DNA of 64,000 nt from Streptomyces sp. SS1-1 (lineage in GTDB: Bacteria > Actinomycetota > Actinomycetes > Streptomycetales > Streptomycetaceae): assembly GCF_008973465.1 (NCBI RefSeq), contig NZ_WBXN01000004.1:1550001-1614000 (forward strand). The letters are read 5' to 3'. The stretch's first letter is position 1, and the number at the start of each line of letters is the position of its first letter. A model generated the notes under the pieces. It searched no databases, was not told the origin of the DNA, and was given only the letters and a program-made list of their open reading frames with translations. Made by a program: the position numbers and the translations under genes. Shown here piece after piece: positions 33,487 to 45,740 of the stretch.

Positions 33487-33708
33487 ATGAAGATCGACTG
33501 GGCGGCCCTCGGCTCCGTCTTCGGTGTCAGTCTCGTCGTCACGGTGGTCCTGGTGGCCCTGTTCACCCTCGGCATCGCGGGCCTCTCGCGCCGCGAACGG
33601 GCGGTCGCGCAGGGCGACTCGGCGGCGCTCGCGGTCACCGGCGCCTACGCGTGCTTCGCGGCGTGCACGGCGGCCGTGGCGTACGGCATCTACCTCATCG
33701 TGGCCTGA
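33487..33708 (+). CDS. Small membrane protein following the phosphate transporter
   Basis: 73 residues with two helices: about 8-32 (ALGSVFGVSLVVTVVLVALFTLGIAGL) and 46-72 (ALAVTGAYACFAACTAAVAYGIYLIV). They are separated by a charged loop (SRRERAVAQGDS). It is found after pit genes in Streptomyces; function unknown. AAGGAAGC precedes the ATG. It is probably co-transcribed with the transporter, and a hairpin after the stop closes the unit. Confidence 0.82.
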   Translation: MKIDWAALGSVFGVSLVVTVVLVALFTLGIAGLSRRERAVAQGDSAALAVTGAYACFAACTAAVAYGIYLIVA

Positions 33709-33729
33709 CGTACGACGCGTGACTCCTGA

Positions 33730-33757
33730 GGTGCGTGACGGGACACCGTCGCGCACC
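33730..33757 (+). terminator. Hairpin terminator after the phosphate operon
   Basis: GGTGCGTGACGG and CCGTCGCGCACC form a 12-bp stem (one G-T mismatch) with a 4-base loop, 21 bases past the stop. Confidence 0.7.
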
Positions 33758-33794
33758 TTCGGTGTGTGTGGGCCTGCGCACACTCTCCCGTCGC

Positions 33795-33950
33795 AGGTCA
33801 CAGGCAAGTTGACGGCCGTCGCGACCCGTGGTGGACTTCCCAGGCCATGTACGGCGGCAGAAGAGGAAGCCGGTGCGAATCCGGCGCGGTCCCGCCACTG
33901 TCACCGGGGTAGTGACCCCCGGGAGCCAGGAACTCTCGCCGCCGGTCTCG
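33795..33950 (+). ncRNA. Cobalamin (AdoCbl) riboswitch of the cob operon
   Basis: The aptamer core GAAGCCGGTGCGAATCCGGC (33866-33885) is followed by the B12 box region GCGGTCCCGCCACTG (33886-33900) and the conserved GAGCCAGGAACTC (33923-33935). An upstream arm with CACAGGCAAGT starts near 33798. This is the standard arrangement of AdoCbl riboswitches. It lies about 110 bases before cobD, in the leader of the whole cob operon, and should reduce expression when the coenzyme is abundant. No U-run follows, so control is likely at translation (inference). The 5' boundary is estimated. Confidence 0.92.
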
Positions 33951-33991
33951 TCGAACCAGGGCGTGGACACCCTGAGTGAGGACATCACGCG

Positions 33992-34057
33992 ATGCTCGCC
34001 TGCCGATCGTCACGCAGTAGCAGTACCGGACCCCTGTCCGACGCCACCACCGGCTGA
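33992..34057 (+). CDS. Possible 21-residue leader ORF between riboswitch and cobD
   Basis: ATG at 33992 opens a 21-codon frame (MLACRSSRSSSTGPLSDATT-Gly) with a TGA five bases before the cobD ATG. It has a GAGGA element (33978-33982) nine bases upstream, whereas cobD itself has no visible ribosome binding site. This suggests that the riboswitch may control this small frame and that cobD is reached by translational coupling. The peptide resembles no leader I know. It may equally be chance. Confidence 0.4.
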   Translation: MLACRSSRSSSTGPLSDATTG

Positions 34058-34062
34058 ACCCC

Positions 34063-35022
34063 ATGCGTGCCGAACGCGTCTTCGCGTACGGCGCCGCCGC
34101 CGGACTCCTCGGTGACCTGCTGCTCGGCGATCCACGCCGTGGGCATCCGGTCGCCGCGTTCGGACGTGCCGCGGGCGCCGTGGAACGGGTGTTGTGGCGC
34201 GACCACCGCGCCTGGGGTGTGCTCCACACCGCCGTGTGCGCCGGTGGCGCCGTGGCGGCCGCCGCGCTCGGCGCACGCGCCGTGCGCCCCTCCCCCGCCG
34301 CCTCCGTCGCCCTGACCGGCGCCGTCACCTGGGCCGTCGTCGGCGGCACCTCGCTGGCCCGGGAGGCCCGGGCGATCGGACGTGCCCTGGAGTCCGGGGA
34401 CGTGGAGGCCGCGCGGGCGCGGCTGCCGCATCTGTGCGGCCGGGACCCGCAGGCGCTGGACGCCGACGGGATCGCGCGGGCCGTCGTGGAGTCCGTCGCG
34501 GAGAACACCTCGGACGCCGTGGTCGGCGCCCTCGTATGGGGGGCCGTCGCCGGGGTGCCGGGCCTCGCGGGGTTCCGGGCCGTCAACACGCTCGACGCGA
34601 TGGTCGGGCACCGCTCCCCCAAGTACCGCCGCTACGGCTGGGCTTCGGCCCGTCTCGACGACGTCGCCGGCTGGCCGGGGGCCCGGCTGACCGCCGTACT
34701 GGCCGCCGTCGCCGGGGGCGACCCCCAGGGGGCCGTACGGGCGTGGCGGGCGGACGCGCACCGGCATCCCAGCCCCAACGCGGGCCCCGTGGAGGCGTCG
34801 TTCGCGGGCGCGCTCGGGGTGCGGCTCGGCGGGACGCTGTCGTACGGCGGGCGGGTGGAGCACCGGCCCGTGCTCAACGGGGCTGCCGGACGGGCCGTCG
34901 AGGTCGCCGACATCGAGCGGGCCGTGCGGCTGTCGCAGCGGGTCGGCGTGCTCGCCCTCGGGGTGTGCGCCGGGGCGCGGCTCCTGCTCGGGCGGCGCGC
35001 GGCGCGGGGACGTGCCGCGTGA
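34063..35022 (+). CDS. cobD: Adenosylcobinamide-phosphate synthase CobD/CbiB
   Basis: 319 residues, membrane-associated. It attaches aminopropanol (or its phosphate) to adenosylcobyric acid to form cobinamide. Family marks are the N-terminal FAYGAAAGLLGDLLLGDPRRGHPVAAFGR, then DGIARAVVESVAENTSDAVVGALVWGAVAGVPGLAGFRAVNTLDAMVGHRSPKYRRYGWASARLDDVAGW, and PNAGPVEASFAGALGVRLGG near the end. It is the first gene of the cob operon after the riboswitch. Its TGA overlaps the GTG of cobQ. The five-base distance to the possible leader ORF is unusual. Confidence 0.94.
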   Translation: MRAERVFAYGAAAGLLGDLLLGDPRRGHPVAAFGRAAGAVERVLWRDHRAWGVLHTAVCAGGAVAAAALGARAVRPSPAASVALTGAVTWAVVGGTSLAREARAIGRALESGDVEAARARLPHLCGRDPQALDADGIARAVVESVAENTSDAVVGALVWGAVAGVPGLAGFRAVNTLDAMVGHRSPKYRRYGWASARLDDVAGWPGARLTAVLAAVAGGDPQGAVRAWRADAHRHPSPNAGPVEASFAGALGVRLGGTLSYGGRVEHRPVLNGAAGRAVEVADIERAVRLSQRVGVLALGVCAGARLLLGRRAARGRAA

Positions 35023-36523
35023 AGGGCGGGCTGCTCGTCGCCGGTACGACCTCCGACGCGGGCAAGAGCGTCGTCACCGCCGGGATCTGCCGCTGGCTGG
35101 TCCGGCAGGGCGTGAAGGTCGCGCCGTTCAAGGCGCAGAACATGTCGCTGAACTCGTTCGTCACCCGCGAGGGCGCGGAGATCGGGCGGGCGCAGGCCAT
35201 GCAGGCGCAGGCGTGCCGGATCGAGCCGACCGCGCACATGAACCCCGTCCTGCTGAAGCCGGGCGGGGACCGCAGCAGCCAGGTGGTGCTGCTGGGCCGG
35301 CCGGTCGGCGAGCTGAGCGCGCGCGGCTACCACGGCGGACGGCAGGAGCGGTTGCTCGGCACCGTGCTGGACTCCCTCGCCGAACTACGGGCCTCGTACG
35401 ACGCGGTGATCTGCGAGGGCGCCGGTTCGCCCGCCGAGATCAACCTGCGGCGCACGGACATCGTGAACATGGGGATCGCGCGCGGTGCCCGGCTGCCGGT
35501 GCTGGTCGTGGGCGACATCGACCGGGGCGGAGTCTTCGCCTCGTTCTTCGGGACGGTGGCGCTGCTGGCGCGCGAGGACCAGGAGCTGGTCGCCGGGTTC
35601 CTCGTGAACAAGTTCCGCGGCGACGTCTCGCTCCTCGAACCCGGCCTGGACATGCTGCACGGCCTCACCGGGCGGCGGACGTACGGCGTGCTGCCGTTCC
35701 GGCACGGTCTCGGCATCGACGAGGAGGACGGCCTGCGGGTGTCGCTGCGCGGGGCGGTGCGCGAGTCCGAGGTGGCCGCCCCGGCCGGCGAGGACGTGCT
35801 GCGCGTCGCCGTGTGCGCGGTGCCGCTGATGTCCAACTTCACGGACGTCGACGCGCTCGCCGCCGAACCGGGCGTCGTCGTGCGGTTCGTGGACCGGCCG
35901 GAGGAGCTGGCCGACGCCGATCTGGTGGTGGTGCCCGGCACCCGCGGCACCGTGAAGGCGCTGCGCTGGCTGCGCGAGCGGGGGCTGGCACAGGCCCTGG
36001 TGCGGCGGGCCGCCGAGGGCCGTCCGGTCCTCGGGATCTGCGGCGGCTTCCAGGTCCTCGGCGAGCACATCGAGGACGACGTCGAGAGCCGCGCCGGTCA
36101 TGTCGACGGCCTCGGCCTGCTGCCCGTGCGGGTGCGGTTCGCCCGCGAGAAGACCCTGACCCGGCCGTGCGGTGAGGCGCTCGGCGAGCGGGTCGAGGGC
36201 TACGAGATCCATCACGGGGTCGCCGAGGTCCTGGCGGGTGAACCCTTCCTGGACGGCTGCCGGGTCGGCCAGACCTGGGGCACCCACTGGCACGGCTCGC
36301 TGGAGTCGGACGCCTTCCGGCGCGCCTTCCTGCGGGAGGTGGCGGCCGCCGCGGGCCGCCGCTTCGTACCGGCGCCCGGCACCTCGTTCGCCGCGCTGCG
36401 GGAGGAGCAACTCGACCGGCTCGGCGACCTCATCGAACAGCACGCGGACACGGACGCGCTGTGGCGGCTCATCGAGTCGGGCGCGCCGCGAGGACTGCCC
36501 TTCATCCCCCCGGGAGCGCCCGC

Positions 36524-36527
<4 letters not shown>
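35019..36527 (+). CDS. cobQ: Cobyric acid synthase CobQ
   Basis: 502 residues, cytoplasmic. It amidates four side chains of adenosylcobyrinic acid a,c-diamide using glutamine and ATP. The N-terminal half is a P-loop domain (LVAGTTSDAGKSVVTAGICRWL, FKAQNMSLNSFVT, VVGDIDRGGVFASFFGT). The C-terminal half is a class I glutaminase-like domain with GICGGFQVLG (Cys at about 341) and GYEIHHG (His). The GTG at 35019 overlaps the cobD stop (GTGA) and its stop overlaps cobN (ATGA). Confidence 0.96.
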
Positions 36528-40173
<3,646 letters not shown>

Positions 40174-40177
<4 letters not shown>

Positions 40178-42165
40178 CGACCCCCTTTCCTTTCACGGCC
40201 GTCGTCGGCCAGGACGACCTGCGGCTCGCGCTGCTGCTGAACGCCGTGTCCCCGGCGGTCGGCGGGGTGCTGGTGCGCGGCGAGAAGGGCACGGCCAAGT
40301 CGACGGCCGTCCGGGCGCTGTCGGCGCTGCTGCCCGCGGTGCCGGTGGTCGCCGGGTGCCGGTTCTCGTGCGATCCGGCCGCCCCCGACCCGGGCTGCCC
40401 GGACGGGCCGCACGAGGACACCGCCGGCGTGTCCCGGCCGGCCCGCATGGTGGAGCTGCCGGTCGGCGCCTCCGAGGACCGGCTGGTCGGCGCCCTGGAC
40501 ATCGAGCGGGCGCTCGCCGAGGGCGTCAAGGCGTTCGAGCCGGGCCTGCTCGCCGACGCGCACCGCGGCATCCTCTACGTCGACGAGGTGAACCTCCTCC
40601 ACGACCACCTGGTCGACCTGCTGCTGGACGCGGCGGCGATGGGCGCGTCGTACGTGGAGCGCGAGGGCGTCTCCGTGCGGCACGCCTCGAAGTTCCTGCT
40701 CGTCGGCACGATGAACCCCGAAGAGGGCGAGCTGCGGCCGCAGTTGCTGGACCGGTTCGGGCTGACCGTCGAGGTCGCGGCGTCCCGGGAGCCGGACCGG
40801 CGGGTCGAGGTCGTCCGGCGGCGCCTCGCGTACGACGACGATCCGGCCGGGTTCGCGGCCCGCTGGGCGGACGAGGAGTCGGCGGTCCGGCAACGGATCG
40901 TCGCGGCGCGGGAGTTGCTGCCGTCGGTGCGGCTCGGCGACGGCGCGCTGCGGCAGATCGCGGCGACCTGTGCCGCGTTCGAGGTGGACGGGATGCGCGC
41001 CGACATCGTGATGGCCCGTACGGCCACCGCGCTGGCCGCGTGGGCCGGGCGCACCGACGTGCTCGCCGAGGACGTCCGGCAGGCGGCGCTGCTCGCGCTG
41101 CCGCACCGCAGGCGCCGCAACCCCTTCGACGCGCCCGGCCTGGACGAGGACAAGCTGGACGAGACGCTGGAGGAGTTCGGCGGCCCGGACGACGACCCCG
41201 ACCCGGACCCCGGCCCGGACGGGCCCGGCGGGGGCGGACAGCCGGACCCCGGTGACGCGCCCCAGGGCGACGGGGACACCGCGGCCCGCCCCGAGGCCGG
41301 CGAGGACGGGCAGCCGCGGCCCTCGGGGGCCGGCGAGCAGTCCCCCGCACGGGCCTCCGAGCCCTTCCGCACCAAGGTGCTGAGCGTGCCCGGCATCGGT
41401 GAGGGGGCCGCCGGACGGCGGTCCCGGGCACGGACCGAGCACGGGCGGACGACCGGGGCCCGCCGCCCCCGGGGCACGCTCACCAAGCTGCACCTCGCGG
41501 CGACCGTGCGGGCGGCGGCCCCGCACCAGCGGGCGCGCGGACGGTCCGGGCCGGGCCTGATCGTGCGCAGGGACGATCTGCGCCAGGCCACCCGCGAGGG
41601 CCGCGAGGGGAACCTCGTGCTGTTCGTCGTCGACGCGTCCGGGTCGATGGCGGCACGGCAGCGGATGGGTGCCGTGAAGGGCGCCGTGCTGTCGCTGCTG
41701 CTGGACGCCTACCAGCGGCGGGACAAGGTGGGGCTCGTGACGTTCCGGGGCTCGGCCGCCGAGGTCGCCCTGCCGCCGACCTCGTCGGTGGACGCCGCCG
41801 CGGCCCGGCTGGAGACGCTGCCGACCGGCGGGCGCACCCCGCTCGCGGCGGGGCTGCTGCGGGCCCACGAGGTGCTGCGGGTGGAACGGCTGCGTGATCC
41901 CGCGCGCCGCCCTCTGGTGGTGCTGGTGACGGACGGACGGGCCACCGGCGGTCCGGAACCGGTCGCGCTGGCCGGGCGCGCGGCACGGCTGTTCGCGGCC
42001 GACGGGGTCGCCTCGGTCGTCGTGGACTGCGAGTCGGGGCCGGTGCGGCTCGGGCTCGCCGGGCGCCTCGCGGCCGAACTGGGCGGTACCGCCGTGACGT
42101 TGGACGAGCTGCGCGCGGACAGCATCGCCGGACTGGTGAAGGACGTGCAGAGGAGGGCCGCGTAG
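40174..42165 (+). CDS. Fused AAA+/VWA chelatase subunit (ChlI-ChlD type), likely CobST replacement
   Basis: 663 residues. The N-terminal AAA+ domain has Walker A GEKGTAKST (about residues 36-44) and ILYVDEVNLLHDHLVDLLLDAAAMG as Walker B. A Pro/Asp/Gly-rich linker runs from about 339 to 420. A C-terminal von Willebrand A domain follows, with MIDAS LFVVDASGSMAARQ (about 481) and PTGGRTPLAAGLL. This is the I-D fused subunit of magnesium-chelatase style. Placed directly after cobN with GTGA coupling, it most likely powers CobN in place of CobS and CobT (inference). Confidence 0.92.
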
Positions 42166-42764
42166 TGCCGCAGGGACAGCCGAGTGTGGTGCCGGACGAC
42201 GGGCTGACGACACGTCAGCGGCGCAACCGGCCGCTGGTGATCGTGCACACGGGCGTCGGCAAGGGCAAGTCGACCGCCGCCTTCGGGCTGGCGCTGCGCG
42301 CCTGGAACCAGGGATGGCCCATCGGGGTGTTCCAGTTCGTGAAGTCGGCCAAGTGGAAGGTCGGCGAGGAGAACGCGCTGCGGGTGCTGGGTGCCTCGGG
42401 CCAGGGCGGGACCGTCGACTGGCACAAGATGGGCGAGGGCTGGTCGTGGGTGCAGCGCGACGCGCAGCTCGACAACGAGGAGAAGGCCCGCGAGGGCTGG
42501 GAGCAGGTCAAGCGGGACCTCGCCGCCGAGACGTACAGGCTGTACGTGCTGGACGAGTTCGCCTATCCGCTGCACTGGGGGTGGGTCGACACCGACGAGG
42601 TCGTGGAGGTGCTGCGGGCCCGGCCCGGCACCCAGCACGTCGTGATCACCGGGCGGAACGCGCCGGAGAAGCTGGTCGCGTACGCCGACCTGGTGACCGA
42701 CATGTCCAAGGTGAAGCATCCGATGGACGCCGGCCAGAAGGGCCAGAGGGGCATCGAGTGGTGA
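42165..42764 (+). CDS. cobO: Cob(I)yrinic acid a,c-diamide adenosyltransferase CobO
   Basis: 199 residues. It transfers the adenosyl group of ATP to the corrinoid cobalt. The P-loop is HTGVGKGKSTAAFGLALRAW. Further conserved parts are GVFQFVKSAKWKVGEENAL, YVLDEFAYPLHWGWVD and HVVITGRNAPEKLVAYADLVTDMSKVKHP, with the GQKGQRGIEW C-terminus. The GTG shares one base with the stop of the previous gene (TAGTG). Its stop overlaps cobB. Confidence 0.95.
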   Translation: MPQGQPSVVPDDGLTTRQRRNRPLVIVHTGVGKGKSTAAFGLALRAWNQGWPIGVFQFVKSAKWKVGEENALRVLGASGQGGTVDWHKMGEGWSWVQRDAQLDNEEKAREGWEQVKRDLAAETYRLYVLDEFAYPLHWGWVDTDEVVEVLRARPGTQHVVITGRNAPEKLVAYADLVTDMSKVKHPMDAGQKGQRGIEW

Positions 42765-44110
42765 GCCCGTCCGTCCCCCGCCTGGTCGTCGCCGCGCCCT
42801 CCTCGGGCAGCGGCAAGACCACCGTCGCCACCGGGCTGATGGCCGCGTTCGCCGCGCGGGGGCTCGCCGTGTCCCCGCACAAGGTGGGCCCGGACTACAT
42901 CGACCCCGGCTACCACGCGCTCGCCACCGGGCGGGTCGGCCGCAACCTCGACGCCTACCTGTGCGGACCCGAGCTGATCGGCCCGCTGTTCCGGCACGGG
43001 GCGCGGGGCTGCGACCTCGCCGTGGTCGAGGGTGTGATGGGGCTGTTCGACGGGGCCGCGGGCGAGGGCGAGCTGGCGTCCACGGCACAGGTGGCGAAGC
43101 TGCTGCGGGCGCCGGTGGTGCTGGTCGTGGACGCGTCCTCGCAGTCCCGTTCGGTGGCGGCGCTCGTGCACGGCTTCGCGTCCTGGGACCCGGAGGTGCG
43201 GATCGGCGGCGTGATCCTCAACAAGGTCGCCTCCGACCGGCACGAGGAACTGCTGCGGGAGGCGCTGGACTCGGCGGGCGTGCCGGTGCTGGGTGTGCTG
43301 CGGCGGGCCGCGCGGGTGGACACGCCGTCCCGGCACCTGGGTCTGGTCCCGGCCGCGGAACGGCACGCCGACGCGGTGGAGGCCGTGGCGGCGATGGGGG
43401 CGCAGGTCGCGGCGGGCTGCGATCTGGACGCCCTGCTGGCGCTGGCGCGCGGCGCCGGGCGGCTGGCGTGCGACACCTGGGAGCCTCCGGTCGTCGCGCC
43501 GGGCGGGCGGACGGTCGTCGCGATGGCCGGCGGTCCCGCGTTCACGTTCTCCTACGCGGAGCACGCCGAACTGCTCACCGCCGCCGGCGCCGACGTCGTC
43601 CCCTTCGATCCGCTGCGGGACGCGAGCCTGCCGGACGGCACGGCGGGGCTGGTGATCGGGGGCGGGTTCCCCGAGGTGTACGCCGCCGAGCTGTCCGCCA
43701 ACGAGCCGCTGCGCAAGGCCGTCGCCGACCTCGCGGCGAGCGGCGCCCCGGTGGCCGCCGAGTGCGCGGGGCTGCTGTACCTGTGCCGCGAGCTGGACGG
43801 GCTGCCCATGTGCGGGGTGCTGGACGCCACGGCCCGGATGACCGAACGGCTCACCCTCGGCTACCGGGACGCCGTCGCCGTCGGCGACAGCGCGCTGGCC
43901 GCCGCGGGCACGCGGACGCGGGCCCACGAATTCCACCGGACCGTCGTCGAGCCGGGTGCGGGGGCCGCCCCCGCCTGGGGGGTGCGCACGCCCGCGCGGC
44001 GCGTCGAGGGGTTCGTGCAGGGGGGCGTGCACGCGAGCTATCTGCACACGCACTGGGCCGCCGTACCCGGGACGGCCCGTCGGTTCGTCGAGAGGTGCCG
44101 GACGTCATGA
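42761..44110 (+). CDS. cobB: Cobyrinic acid a,c-diamide synthase CobB/CbiA
   Basis: 449 residues. It amidates carboxylates a and c of the corrin ring with glutamine and ATP. The N-terminal P-loop domain reads RLVVAAPSSGSGKTTVATGLMAAFAARGLAVSPHKVGPDYIDPGYH. The C-terminal glutaminase domain has GGGFPEVYAAELSANEPLR and the Cys in AAECAGLLYLCREL. The segment GVHASYLHTHW closes the fold. The GTG at 42761 overlaps the cobO stop; a GTG one codon earlier is also possible. ATGA overlap with cobI. Confidence 0.95.
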   Translation: MSPSVPRLVVAAPSSGSGKTTVATGLMAAFAARGLAVSPHKVGPDYIDPGYHALATGRVGRNLDAYLCGPELIGPLFRHGARGCDLAVVEGVMGLFDGAAGEGELASTAQVAKLLRAPVVLVVDASSQSRSVAALVHGFASWDPEVRIGGVILNKVASDRHEELLREALDSAGVPVLGVLRRAARVDTPSRHLGLVPAAERHADAVEAVAAMGAQVAAGCDLDALLALARGAGRLACDTWEPPVVAPGGRTVVAMAGGPAFTFSYAEHAELLTAAGADVVPFDPLRDASLPDGTAGLVIGGGFPEVYAAELSANEPLRKAVADLAASGAPVAAECAGLLYLCRELDGLPMCGVLDATARMTERLTLGYRDAVAVGDSALAAAGTRTRAHEFHRTVVEPGAGAAPAWGVRTPARRVEGFVQGGVHASYLHTHWAAVPGTARRFVERCRTS

Positions 44111-44838
44111 GCAGCAGGCTGATCGGAGTCGGGGTGGGCCCCGGCGACCCGGAGCTGGTGACCGTCAAGGGCGTCAACGCGCTGCGCGCCGCCGACGTGG
44201 TCGTCGTCCCCGTCATGGACAGCGGGGAGCGGGGGCGCGCCGAGGCGACCGTGCTGCACTACGTGCCCGAAGAGAAGGTCGTCCGGGTGGTGTTCGCACT
44301 GAACGAGCGCACGGACCGGTCGCGGCGGGAGGCCGCCTGGGACGCGGCCGGTGCACGGGTCGCCGGGCTGCTCGCCGAGCACGCGGCCGTCGCCTTCGCC
44401 ACCATCGGCGACCCCAACGTGTACTCGACGTTCACCTATCTCGCGCAGACGATCGTCGCGGCGGTGCCGGGCACCGTCGTCGAGACGGTCCCGGGCATCA
44501 CCGCCATGCAGGACCTCGCGGCGCGCTCCGGCGCCGTCCTCACCGAGGGCACCGAGCCGCTGACGCTGGTGCCGGTCACGGCCGGGTCCGCGGTGCTGAA
44601 GGAGGCGCTGGCCGGGCCCGGCACGGTCGTCGCGTACAAGTTCGGGCGGCGGGCGCGCGAGGTCGCCGAGGCGCTGCGCGAGAGCGGGCGCACGGACGGC
44701 GCGGTGTGGGGGTCGGCGCTGGGGCTGCCGGAGGAGTCGATCCGCCCGGCCGCCGACCTCGACGACGCCCCGCTGCCCTATCTGTCGACGCTCATCGCAC
44801 CGCCCCGCCGCGACGGCGGCCGCGGCGGAAAGCTCTGA
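44107..44838 (+). CDS. cobI: Precorrin-2 C20-methyltransferase CobI
   Basis: 243 residues, SAM-dependent tetrapyrrole methylase. Motif 1 is LIGVGVGPGDPELVTVKGVNALRAADVVVVPV. The pattern FATIGDPNVYSTFTYLAQTI and VETVPGITAMQDLAARSGAVL are typical for C20 methylases and separate it from CobM and CobJ. It produces precorrin-3A. The stop is followed by the only sizeable gap (83 bases) in the operon, which contains a short tandem repeat. Confidence 0.94.
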   Translation: MSSRLIGVGVGPGDPELVTVKGVNALRAADVVVVPVMDSGERGRAEATVLHYVPEEKVVRVVFALNERTDRSRREAAWDAAGARVAGLLAEHAAVAFATIGDPNVYSTFTYLAQTIVAAVPGTVVETVPGITAMQDLAARSGAVLTEGTEPLTLVPVTAGSAVLKEALAGPGTVVAYKFGRRAREVAEALRESGRTDGAVWGSALGLPEESIRPAADLDDAPLPYLSTLIAPPRRDGGRGGKL

Positions 44839-44848
44839 ACTCCCCCGC

Positions 44849-44914
44849 CCGTGACGCCGCTTGACCTCGTCTGTGACACCCCTTGACCCCGCCTGTGACA
44901 CCCCTTGAGAGGAC
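44849..44914 (+). repeat. Three 22-bp tandem repeats between cobI and cobM
   Basis: Units 44849-44870, 44871-44892 and 44893-44914 share CTGTGACACCCCTTGACCCC-like sequence; units 2 and 3 are identical for the first 16 bases. The last unit passes into TTGAGAGGAC, the likely ribosome binding site of cobM. This is the only real gap in the operon. Confidence 0.75.
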
Positions 44915-44921
44915 CCCACCC

Positions 44922-45740
44922 ATGGCCGATGCCCGACCCGGCAAGGTGACCTTCGTCGGTGCCGGCCCCGGCGCCGCCGATCTGCTGACGTTCCGTGCCG
45001 CGCGCGCCATCGCCGAGGCCGACGTGGTGATCTGGGCGGCGAGCCTGGTCCAGGCGGAGGTTCTGCAGCACGCCCGCGAGGACGCCGAGGTGCTGGACTC
45101 GGCGGCGCTGTCCCTGGAGGACGTCGTCGCCGTCTACGAACGGGCCCGCGACGAGGGCCTGAAGGTCGCCCGCATCCACTCCGGGGATCCCGCCCTGTGG
45201 GGCGGCACGCAGGAGCAGCTGGACCGGTGTGCCGCGCTCGGCCTCGCGACCGAGGTGGTGCCGGGCGTGTCCGCGTTCTCCGCCGTGGCGGCGCTCGCGC
45301 AGCGGGAGTTGACGATCCCCGAGGTCGCCCAGTCGGTGGTGCTCACCCGGCTCGGCGGCGGCAAGACGCCCATGCCGCCGGGCGAGGAGGTGCGGGAGTT
45401 CGCGCGGCACGGCACCACCATGGCGGTCTTCCTGTCGGCGGCCCGCAGCGGTCAGCTGGTGCGGGAGCTGCTGGAGGGCGGCTACCCGACCTCCACCCCG
45501 GTCGTCGTCGCCTACCAGGCGACCTGGCCGGAGGAGTTGATCGTGCGGTGCACGATCGGCACGCTGGAGGAGACGGTCAAGGAGCACAGGCTCTGGAAGC
45601 ACACGCTCTTCCTGGTCGGCCCGGCCCTGGAGGCCCACGGCACCCGCTCGCACCTGTACCACCCGGGCCACTTCCACGGGTACCGCAAGGCCGACCCGGC
45701 GGCCCGCCGGGCGCTGCGCGAACGAGGGGCCAGCACATGA
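44922..45740 (+). CDS. cobM: Precorrin-4 C11-methyltransferase CobM
   Basis: 272 residues. Motif 1 is KVTFVGAGPGAADLLTFRAARAIAEADVVIWAASLV. IHSGDPALWGGTQEQLDRCAALGLATEVVPGVSAFSAVAALAQRELTIPEVAQSVVLTRLGG fits CobM/CbiF. The late part TPVVVAYQATWPEELIVRCTIGTLEETVKE is the usual SAM-binding end. The ATG at 44922 is chosen over an in-frame ATG 13 codons upstream, because that extension is made of the repeat sequence. ATGA overlap with cobL. Confidence 0.95.
   Translation: MADARPGKVTFVGAGPGAADLLTFRAARAIAEADVVIWAASLVQAEVLQHAREDAEVLDSAALSLEDVVAVYERARDEGLKVARIHSGDPALWGGTQEQLDRCAALGLATEVVPGVSAFSAVAALAQRELTIPEVAQSVVLTRLGGGKTPMPPGEEVREFARHGTTMAVFLSAARSGQLVRELLEGGYPTSTPVVVAYQATWPEELIVRCTIGTLEETVKEHRLWKHTLFLVGPALEAHGTRSHLYHPGHFHGYRKADPAARRALRERGAST

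Noticed and set aside
33828-34115. A 95-codon plus-strand frame over the riboswitch
   Set aside because: It overlaps the conserved aptamer and cobD in another frame; sequence constraint there is RNA-based.
44849-44914. 22-bp repeats as a CRISPR-like element
   Set aside because: The copies are directly adjacent with no spacers.
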